Source: Chaunax sp. Z400
Taxonomy: Eukaryota > Chordata > Actinopteri > Lophiiformes > Chaunacidae
DNA length: 64,000 nt
Assembly (NCBI GenBank): GCA_037577475.1
Contig: CM075190.1
Coordinates: forward strand, 816,001 to 880,000
Reading direction: 5' to 3'
Positions within the stretch are counted from its first letter, which is position 1; every line of letters starts with the position of its first letter. The notes below the pieces were generated by a model that had not been told where the DNA came from, searched no databases, and saw nothing but the letters and a program-made list of their open reading frames with translations. A program made the position numbers and the translations under genes. This document shows positions 51,903 to 63,263 of the stretch, one piece after another.

Positions 51903-54900
51903 CGAGTCTCTACGACCTTCCGTTTCCGAGATACACACATTCACTATAGGCGAACCAAACCCCATTCACTTCAATGGGAAAATAAACTTGAGTATAACTC
52001 GGGAACGGAAGGTCGTAGAGACTCGGGACCATGAACCGTTGGACATAATTCGTGGTCTCTGAACACGCCAGACTTCTCCCCGAGTCTCTACGACCTTCCG
52101 TTCCCGAGATACAAAAATTCCAAAAATCACCAAAAATACATGTCATATCTCGGGAACCTTAAATCGTAGAGACTCGGTTTACCTGCTGACGTTCTTGGAG
52201 ACCCCATAAAACCGTTGAAAGAGCTTATCCCCGAGTCTCTACGACCTTCCGTTCAAAAGTTACCAACCCGGGTAGGGCCCTCATTGAGTTTTTATCCCCT
52301 TAACCCTAACCCTAACCCTAACCCTAACCCCTAACCCACACTTGTCCGCGAGTCTCTCCGACCTTCCGTTCCCGAGATACAGACATTCAAAATACGCCCC
52401 TACTGGACATGTCATATCTCGGGAAAAGAAGGTCGCACAGACTCGGGACAAAGACTGGTGTTCTCAGAGACCACATAAACCCCTAGACGGACGTTGGTCC
52501 CGAGTCTCTACGACCTTCCGTTTCCGAGATACACACATTCACTATAGGCGGACCAAACCCCATTCACTTCAATGGGAAAATAAACTTGAGTATAACTCGG
52601 GAACGGAAGGTCGTAGAGACTCGGGACCATGATCCGTCCGACATAATTCGTGGTCTCTGAACACGCCAGACTTCTCCACGAGTCTCTACCACCTTCCGTT
52701 CCCGAGATACAAAAATTCCAAAAATCACCAAAAATACATGTCATATCTCGGGAACCGTAAGTCGTAGAGACTCGGTTTACCCGCTGGCATTCTTGGAGAC
52801 CCCATAAAACCATTGAAAGAGCTTATCCCCGAGTCTCTACGACCTTCCGTTCCCGAGATACAGACATTCAAAATACGCCCCTACTGGACATGTCATATCT
52901 CGGGAAAGGAAGGTCGCACAGACTCGGGACAAAGACTGGTGTTCTCAGAGACCACATAAACCCCTAGACGGACGTTGGTCCCGAGTCTCTACGACCTTCC
53001 GTTTCCGAGATACACACATTCACTATAGGCGAACCAAACCCCATTCACTTCAATGGGAAAATAAACTTGAGTATAACTCGGGAACGGAAGGTCGTAGAGA
53101 CTCGGGACCATGATCCGTCCGACATAATTCGTGGTCTCTGAACACGCCAGACTTCTCCACGAGTCTCTACGACCTTCCGTTCCCGAGATACAGACATTCA
53201 AAATACGCCCCTACTGGACATGTCATATCTCGGGAAAGGAAGGTCGCACAGACTCGGGACAAAGACTGGTGTTCTCAGAGACCACATAAACCCCTAGACA
53301 GACGTTGGGCCCGAGTCTCTACGACCTTCCGTTTCCGAGATACACACATTCACTATAGGCGAACCAAACCCCATTCACTTCAATGGGAAAATAAACTTGA
53401 GTATAACTCGGGAACGGAAGGTCGTAGAGACTCGGGACCATGAACCGTTGGACATAATTCGTGGTCTCTGAACACGCCAGACTTCTCCCCGAGTCTCTAC
53501 GACCTTCCGTTCCCGAGATACAAAAATTCCAAAAATCACCAAAAATACATGTCATATCTCGGGAACCTTAAATCGTAGAGACTCGGTTTACCTGCTGACG
53601 TTCTTGGAGACCCCATAAAACCGTTGAAAGAGCTTATCCCCGAGTCTCTACGACCTTCCGTTCAAAAGTTACCAACCCGGGTAGGGCCCCCATTGAGTTT
53701 TTATCCCCTTAACCCTAACCCTAACCCTAACCCTAACCCCTAACCCACACTTGTCCGCGAGTCTCTACGACCTTCCGTTCCCGAGATACAGACATTCAAA
53801 ATACGCCCCTACTGGACATGTCATATCTCGGGAAAGGAAGGTCGCACAGACTCGGGACAAAGACTGGTGTTCTCAGAGACCACATAAACCCCTAGACGGA
53901 CGTTGGTCCCGAGTCTCTACGACCTTCCGTTTCCGAGATACACACATTCACTATAGGCGAACCAAACCCCATTCACTTCAATGGGAAAATAAACTTGAGT
54001 ATAACTCGGGAACGGAAGGTCGTAGAGACTCGGGACCATGATCCGTCGGACATAATTCGTGGTCTCTGAACACGCCAGACTTCTCCCCGAGTGTCTTCGA
54101 CCTTCCGTTCCCGAGATACAAAAATTCCAAAAATCACCAAAAATACATGTCATATCTCGGGAACCGTAAGTCGTAGAGACTCGGTTTACCCGCTGGCATT
54201 CTTGGAGACCCCATAAAACCATTGAAAGAGCTTATCCCCGAGTCTCTACGACCTTCCGTTCCCGAGATACAGACATTCAAAATACGCCCCTACTGGACAT
54301 GTCATATCTCGGGAAAGGAAGGTCGCACAGACTCGGGACAAAGACTGGTGTTCTAAGAGACCACACAAACCCCTAGACGGACGTTGGTCCCGAGTCTCTA
54401 CGACCTTCCGTTTCCGAGATACACACATTCACTATAGGCGAACCAAACCCCATTCACTTCAATGGGAAAATAAACTTGAGTATAACTCGGGAACGGAAGG
54501 TCGTAGAGACTCGGGACCCTGATCCGTCCGACATAATTCGTGGTCTCTGAACACGCCAGACTTCTCCACGAGTCTCTACGACCTTCCGTTCCCGAGATAC
54601 AAAAATTCCAAAAATCACCAAAAATACATGTCATATCTCGGGAACCGTAAGTCGTAGAGACTCGGTTTACCCGCTGGCATTCTTGGAGACCCCATAAAAC
54701 CATTGAAAGAGCTTATCCCCGAGTCTCTACGACCTTCCGTTCCCGAGATACAGACATTCAAAATACGCCCCTACTGGACATGTCATATCTCGGGAAAGGA
54801 AGGTCGCACAGACTCGGGACAAAGACTGGTGTTCTCAGAGACCACATAAACCCCTAGACAGACGTTGGGCCCGAGTCTCTACGACCTTCCGTTTCCGAGA

Positions 54901-57900
54901 TACACACATTCACTATAGGCGAACCAAACCCCATTCACTTCAATGGGAAAATAAACTTGAGTATAACTCGGGAACGGAAGGTCGTAGAGACTCGGGACCA
55001 TGAACCGTTGGACATAATTCGTGGTCTCTGAACACGCCAGACTTCTCCCCGAGTCTCTACGACCTTCCGTTCCCGAGATACAAAAATTCCAAAAATCACC
55101 AAAAATACATGTCATATCTCGGGAACCTTAAATCGTAGAGACTCGGTTTACCTGCTGACGTTCTTGGAGACCCCATAAAACCGTTGAAAGAGCTTATCCC
55201 CGAGTCTCTACGACCTTCCGTTCAAAAGTTACCAACCCGGGTAGGGCCCTCATTGAGTTTTTATCCCCTTAACCCTAACCCTAACCCTAACCCTAACCCC
55301 TAACCCACACTTGTCCGCGAGTCTCTCCGACCTTCCGTTCCCGAGATACAGACATTCAAAATACGCCCCTACTGGACATGTCATATCTCGGGAAAAGAAG
55401 GTCGCACAGACTCGGGACAAAGACTGGTGTTCTCAGAGACCACATAAACCCCTAGACGGACGTTGGTCCCGAGTCTCTACGACCTTCCGTTTCCGAGATA
55501 CACACATTCACTATAGGCGGACCAAACCCCATTCACTTCAATGGGAAAATAAACTTGAGTATAACTCGGGAACGGAAGGTCGTAGAGACTCGGGACCATG
55601 ATCCGTCCGACATAATTCGTGGTCTCTGAACACGCCAGACTTCTCCACGAGTCTCTACCACCTTCCGTTCCCGAGATACAAAAATTCCAAAAATCACCAA
55701 AAATACATGTCATATCTCGGGAACCGTAAGTCGTAGAGACTCGGTTTACCCGCTGGCATTCTTGGAGACCCCATAAAACCATTGAAAGAGCTTATCCCCG
55801 AGTCTCTACGACCTTCCGTTCCCGAGATACAGACATTCAAAATACGCCCCTACTGGACATGTCATATCTCGGGAAAGGAAGGTCGCACAGACTCGGGACA
55901 AAGACTGGTGTTCTCAGAGACCACATAAACCCCTAGACGGACGTTGGTCCCGAGTCTCTACGACCTTCCGTTTCCGAGATACACACATTCACTATAGGCG
56001 AACCAAACCCCATTCACTTCAATGGGAAAATAAACTTGAGTATAACTCGGGAACGGAAGGTCGTAGAGACTCGGGACCATGATCCGTCCGACATAATTCG
56101 TGGTCTCTGAACACGCCAGACTTCTCCACGAGTCTCTACGACCTTCCGTTCCCGAGATACAGACATTCAAAATACGCCCCTACTGGACATGTCATATCTC
56201 GGGAAAGGAAGGTCGCACAGACTCGGGACAAAGACTGGTGTTCTCAGAGACCACATAAACCCCTAGACAGACGTTGGGCCCGAGTCTCTACGACCTTCCG
56301 TTTCCGAGATACACACATTCACTATAGGCGAACCAAACCCCATTCACTTCAATGGGAAAATAAACTTGAGTATAACTCGGGAACGGAAGGTCGTAGAGAC
56401 TCGGGACCATGAACCGTTGGACATAATTCGTGGTCTCTGAACACGCCAGACTTCTCCCCGAGTCTCTACGACCTTCCGTTCCCGAGATACAAAAATTCCA
56501 AAAATCACCAAAAATACATGTCATATCTCGGGAACCTTAAATCGTAGAGACTCGGTTTACCTGCTGACGTTCTTGGAGACCCCATAAAACCGTTGAAAGA
56601 GCTTATCCCCGAGTCTCTACGACCTTCCGTTCAAAAGTTACCAACCCGGGTAGGGCCCCCATTGAGTTTTTATCCCCTTAACCCTAACCCTAACCCTAAC
56701 CCTAACCCCTAACCCACACTTGTCCGCGAGTCTCTACGACCTTCCGTTCCCGAGATACAGACATTCAAAATACGCCCCTACTGGACATGTCATATCTCGG
56801 GAAAGGAAGGTCGCACAGACTCGGGACAAAGACTGGTGTTCTCAGAGACCACATAAACCCCTAGACGGACGTTGGTCCCGAGTCTCTACGACCTTCCGTT
56901 TCCGAGATACACACATTCACTATAGGCGAACCAAACCCCATTCACTTCAATGGGAAAATAAACTTGAGTATAACTCGGGAACGGAAGGTCGTAGAGACTC
57001 GGGACCATGATCCGTCGGACATAATTCGTGGTCTCTGAACACGCCAGACTTCTCCCCGAGTGTCTTCGACCTTCCGTTCCCGAGATACAAAAATTCCAAA
57101 AATCACCAAAAATACATGTCATATCTCGGGAACCGTAAGTCGTAGAGACTCGGTTTACCCGCTGGCATTCTTGGAGACCCCATAAAACCATTGAAAGAGC
57201 TTATCCCCGAGTCTCTACGACCTTCCGTTCCCGAGATACAGACATTCAAAATACGCCCCTACTGGACATGTCATATCTCGGGAAAGGAAGGTCGCACAGA
57301 CTCGGGACAAAGACTGGTGTTCTAAGAGACCACACAAACCCCTAGACGGACGTTGGTCCCGAGTCTCTACGACCTTCCGTTTCCGAGATACACACATTCA
57401 CTATAGGCGAACCAAACCCCATTCACTTCAATGGGAAAATAAACTTGAGTATAACTCGGGAACGGAAGGTCGTAGAGACTCGGGACCCTGATCCGTCCGA
57501 CATAATTCGTGGTCTCTGAACACGCCAGACTTCTCCACGAGTCTCTACGACCTTCCGTTCCCGAGATACAAAAATTCCAAAAATCACCAAAAATACATGT
57601 CATATCTCGGGAACCGTAAATCGTAGAGACTCGGTTTACCTGCTGACGTTCTTGGAGACCCCATAAAACCATTGAAAGAGCTTATCCCCGAGTCTCTACG
57701 ACCTTCCGTTCAAAAGTTACCAACCCGGGTAGGGCCCCCATTGAGTTTTTATCCCCTTAACCCTAACCCTAACCCTAACCCTAACCCCTAACCCACACTT
57801 GTCCGCGAGTCTCTACGACCTTCCGTTCCCGAGATACAGACATTCAAAATACGCCCCTACTGGACATGTCATATCTCGGGAAAGGAAGGTCGCACAGACT

Positions 57901-57957
57901 CGGGACAAAGACTGGTGTTCTCAGAGACCACATAAACCCCTAGACGGACGTTGGTCC
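51903..57957. repeat. 1409 bp and 2969 bp higher-order units
   Basis: Order: B-C-D-A, B-C-A, B-A (51903); B-C-D-A, B-C-A, B-C-A (53312); then B-C-D-A, B-C-A, B-A (54872); B-C-D-A, B-C-A, B-C-D-A (56281). Copies at 51903 and 54872 match for 2969 bp, up to the B ending at 57537. Shared changes: catgaaccgttgg (about 52032, 53441, 55000, 56409), gaaccttaaatcg, tctaccacc (about 52686 and 55655), gagtgtcttcgacc (about 54090 and 57059) and accacacaaacc (about 54361 and 57330). The second copy ends with C-D-A in place of C-A. Confidence 0.9.
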
Positions 57958-60900
57958 CGAGTCTCTACGACCTTCCGTTTCCGAGATACACACATTCACT
58001 ATAGGCGGACCAAACCCCATTCACTTCAATGGGAAAATAAACTTGAGTATAACTCGGGAACGGAAGGTCGTAGAGACTCGGGACCATGATCCGTCCGACA
58101 TAATTCGTGGTCTCTGAACACGCCAGACTTCTCCACGAGTCTCTACGACCTTCCGTTCCCGAGATACAAAAATTCCAAAAATCACCAAAAATACATGTCA
58201 TATCTCGGGAACCGTAAGTCGTAGAGACTCGGTTTACCCGCTGGCATTCTTGGAGACCCCATAAAACCATTGAAAGAGCTTATCCCCGAGTCTCTACGAC
58301 CTTCCGTTCCCGAGATACAGACATTCAAAATACGCCCCTACTGGACATGTCATATCTCGGGAAAGGAAGGTCGCACAGACTCGGGACAAAGACTGGTGTT
58401 CTCAGAGACCACATAAACCCCTAGACGGACGTTGGTCCCGAGTCTCTACGACCTTCCGTTTCCGAGATTCACACATTCACTATAGGCGAACCAAACCCCA
58501 TTCACTTCAATGGGAAAATAAACTTGAGTATAACTCGGGAACGGAAGGTCGTAGAGACTCGGGACCATGATCCGTCCGACATAATTCGTGGTCTCTGAAC
58601 ACGCCAGACTTCTCCACGAGTCTCTACGACCTTCTGTTCCCGAGATACAAAAATTCCAAAAATCACCAAAAATACATGTCATATCTCGGGAACCGTAAGT
58701 CGTAGAGACTCGGTTTACCTGCTGACGTTCTTGGAGACCCCATAAAACCGTTGAAAGAGCTTATCCCCGAGTCTCTACGACCTTCCGTTCAAAAGTTACC
58801 AACCCGGGTAGGGCCCCGATTGAGTTTTTATCCCCTTAACCCTAACCCTAACCCTAACCCTAACCCCTAACCCACACTTGTCCGCGAGTCTCTACGACCT
58901 TCCGTTCCCGAGATACAAAAATTCCAAAAATCACCAAAAATACATGTCATATCTCGGGAACCGTAAGTCGTAGAGACTCGGTTTACCCGCTGGCATTCTT
59001 GGAGACCCCATAAAACCATTGAAAGAGCTTATCCCCGAGTCTCTACGACCTTCCGTTCCCGAGATACAGACATTCAAAATACGCCCCTACTGGACATGTC
59101 ATATCTCGGGAAAGGAAGGTCGCACAGACTCGGGACAAAGACTGGTGTTCTCAGAGACCACATAAACCCCTAGACGGACGTTGGTCCCGAGTCTCTACGA
59201 CCTTCCGTTTCCGAGATACACACATTCACTATAGGCGAACCAAACCCCATTCACTTCAATGGGAAAATAAACTTGAGTATAACTCGGGATCGGAAGGTCG
59301 TAGAGACTCGGGACCATGATCCGTCCGACATAATTCGTGGTCTCTGAACACGCCAGACTTCTCCACGAGTCTCTACGACCTTCCGTTCCCGAGATACAAA
59401 AATTCCAAAAATCACCAAAAATACATGTCATATCTCGGGAACCGTAAATCGTAGAGACTCGGTTTACCTGCTGACGTTCTTGGAGACCCCATAAAACCAT
59501 TGAAAGAGCTTATCCCCGAGTCTCTACGACCTTCCGTTCAAAAGTTACCAACCCGGGTAGGGCCCCCATTGAGTTTTTATCCCCTTAACCCTAACCCTAA
59601 CCCTAACCCTAACCCCTAACCCACACTTGTCCGCGAGTCTCTACGACCTTCCGTTCCCGAGATACAGACATTCAAAATACGCCCCTACTGGACATGTCAT
59701 ATCTCGGGAAAGGAAGGTCGCACAGACTCGGGACAAAGACTGGTGTTCTCAGAGACCACATAAACCCCTAGACGGACGTTGGTCCCGAGTCTCTACGACC
59801 TTCCGTTTCCGAGATACACACATTCACTATAGGCGGACCAAACCCCATTCACTTCAATGGGAAAATAAACTTGAGTATAACTCGGGAACGGAAGGTCGTA
59901 GAGACTCGGGACCATGATCCGTCCGACATAATTCGTGGTCTCTGAACACGCCAGACTTCTCCACGAGTCTCTACGACCTTCCGTTCCCGAGATACAGACA
60001 TTCAAAATACGCCCCTACTGGACATGTCATATCTCGGGAAAGGAAGGTCGCACAGACTCGGGACAAAGACTGGTGTTCTCAGAGACCACATAAACCCCTA
60101 GACGGACGTTGGTCCCGAGTCTCTACGACCTTCCGTTTCCGAGATACACACATTCACTATAGGCGAACCAAACCCCATTCACTTCAATGGGAAAATAAAC
60201 TTGAGTATAACTCGGGAACGGAAGGTCGTAGAGACTCGGGACCATGATCCGTCCGACATAATTCGTGGTCTCTGAACACGCCAGACTTCTCCACGAGTCT
60301 CTACGACCTTCCGTTCCCGAGATACAGACATTCAAAATACGCCCCTACTGGACATGTCATATCTCGGGAAAGGAAGGTCGCACAGACTCGGGACAAAGAC
60401 TGGTGTTCTCAGAGACCACATAAACCCCTAGACAGACGTTGGGCCCGAGTCTCTACGACCTTCCGTTTCCGAGATACACACATTCACTATAGGCGAACCA
60501 AACCCCATTCACTTCAATGGGAAAATAAACTTGAGTATAACTCGGGAACGGAAGGTCGTAGAGACTCGGGACCATGATCCGTTGGACATAATTCGTGGTC
60601 TCTGAACACGCCAGACTTCTCCCCGAGTCTCTACGACCTTCCGTTCCCGAGATACAAAAATTCCAAAAATCACCAAAAATACATGTCATATCTCGGGAAC
60701 CGTAAATCGTAGAGACTCGGTTTACCTGCTGACGTTCTTGGAGACCCCATAAAACCGTTGAAAGAGCTTATCCCCGAGTCTCTACGACCTTCCGTTCAAA
60801 AGTTACCAACCCGGGTAGGGCCCCCATTGAGTTTTTATCCCCTTAACCCTAACCCTAACCCTAACCCTAACCCCTAACCCACACTTGTCCGCGAGTCTCT

Positions 60901-61641
60901 ACGACCTTCCGTTCCCGAGATACAGACATTCAAAATACGCCCCTACTGGACATGTCATATCTCGGGAAAGGAAGGTCGCACAGACTCGGGACAAAGACTG
61001 GTGTTCTAAGAGACCACACAAACCCCTAAACGGACGTTGGTCCCGAGTCTCTACGACCTTCCGTGTCCGAGATACACACATTCACTATAGGCGAACCAAA
61101 CCCCATTCACTTCAATGGGAAAATAAACTTGAGTATAACTCGGGAACGGAAGGTCGTAGAGACTCGGGACCCTGATCCGTCCGACATAATTCGTGGTCTC
61201 TGAACACGCCAGACTTCTCCACGAGTCTCTACGACCTTCCGTTCCCGAGATACAAAAATTCCAAAAATCACCAAAAATACATGTCATATCTCGGGAACCG
61301 TAAATCGTAGAGACTCGGTTTACCTGCTGACGTTCTTGGAGACCCCATAAAACCATTGAAAGAGCTTATCCCCGAGTCTCTACGACCTTCCGTTCAAAAG
61401 TTACCAACCCGGGTAGGGCCCCCATTGAGTTTTTATCCCCTTAACCCTAACCCTAACCCTAACCCTAACCCCTAACCCACACTTGTCCGCGAGTCTCTAC
61501 GACCTTCCGTTCCCGAGATACAGACATTCAAAATACGCCCCTACTGGACATGTCATATCTCGGGAAAGGAAGGTCGCACAGACTCGGGACAAAGACTGGT
61601 GTTCTAAGAGACCACATAAACCCCTAGACGGACGTTGGTCC
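57958..61641. repeat. Mixed-order block with tandem B-A
   Basis: Order: B-C-A (57958), B-C-D-C-A (58439), B-C-D-A (59188), B-A (59786), B-A (60116), B-C-D-A (60446), B-C-D-A (61044). The two neighbouring B-A units (330 bp each) are the only direct doublet of this kind in the window. The segment 60892-61141 has newer changes: ccctaaacgg near 61026 and ccgtgtccgag near 61062. Confidence 0.9.
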
Positions 61642-63263
61642 CGAGTCTCTACGACCTTCCGTTTCCGAGATACACACATTCACTATAGGCGAACCAAACC
61701 CCATTCACTTCAATGGGAAAATAAACTTGAGTATAACTCGGGAACGGAAGGTCGTAGAGACTCGGGACCCTGATCCGTCGGACATAATTCGTGGTCTCTG
61801 AACACGCCAGACTTCTCCACGAGTCTCTTCGACCTTCCGTTCCCGAGATACAAAAATTCCAAAAATCACCAAAAATACATGTCATATCTCGGGAACCGTA
61901 AGTCGTAGAGACTCGGTTTACCCGCTGGCATTCTTGGAGACCCCATAAAACCATTGAAAGAGCTTATCCCCGAGTCTCTACGACCTTCCGTTCCCGAGAT
62001 ACAGACATTCAAAATACGCCCCTACTGGACATGTCATATCTCGGGAAAGGAAGGTCGCACAGACTCGGGACAAAGACTGGTGTTCTCAGAGACCACATAA
62101 ACCCCTAGACGGACGTTGGTCCCGAGTCTCTACGACCTTCCGTTTCCGAGATACACACATTCACTATAGGCGAACCAAACCCCATTCACTTCAATGGGAA
62201 AATAAACTTGAGTATAACTCGGGAACGGAAGGTCGTAGAGACTCGGGACCATGATCCGTCCGACATAATTCGTGGTCTCTGAACACGCCAGACTTCTCCA
62301 CGAGTCTCTACGACCTTCCGTTCCCGAGATACAGACATTCAAAATACGCCCCTACTGGACATGTCATATCTCGGGAAAGGAAGGTCGCACAGACTCGGGA
62401 CAAAGACTGGTGTTCTAAGAGACCACATAAACCCCTAGACGGACGTTGGTCCCGAGTCTCTACGACCTTCCGTTTCCGAGATACACACATTCACTATAGG
62501 CGAACCAAACCCCATTCACTTCAATGGGAAAATAAACTTGAGTATAACTCGGGAACGGAAGGTCGTAGAGACTCGGGATCCTGATCCGTCGGACATAATT
62601 CGTGGTCTCTGAACACGCCAGACTTCTCCACGAGTCTCTTCGACCTTCCGTTCCCGAGATACAAAAATTCCAAAAATCACCAAAAATACATGTCATATCT
62701 CGGGAACCGTAAGTCGTAGAGACTCGGTTTACCCGCTGGCATTCTTGGAGACCCCATAAAACCATTGAAAGAGCTTATCCCCGAGTCTCTACGACCTTCC
62801 GTTCCCGAGATACAGACATTCAAAATACGCCCCTACTGGACATGTCATATCTCGGGAAAGGAAGGTCGCACAGACTCGGGACAAAGACTGGTGTTCTCAG
62901 AGACCACATAAACCCCTAGACGGACGTTGGTCCCGAGTCTCTACGACCTTCCGTTTCCGAGATACACACATTCACTATAGGCGAACCAAACCCCATTCAC
63001 TTCAATGGGAAAATAAACTTGAGTATAACTCGGGAACGGAAGGTCGTAGAGACTCGGGACCATGATCCGTCCGACATAATTCGTGGTCTCTGAACACGCC
63101 AGACTTCTCCACGAGTCTCTACGACCTTCCGTTCCCGAGATACAGACATTCAAAATACGCCCCTACTGGACATGTCATATCTCGGGAAAGGAAGGTCGCA
63201 CAGACTCGGGACAAAGACTGGTGTTCTCAGAGACCACATAAACCCCTAGACAGACGTTGGGCC
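61642..63263. repeat. 811 bp higher-order unit, two copies
   Basis: B-C-A, B-A at 61642 and again at 62453. Both have gaccctgatccg or its gatcctgatccg derivative (62578), gagtctcttcgacc (about 61824 and 62635) and a preceding A with ttctaagagacc (about 61603 and 62414). Confidence 0.9.
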
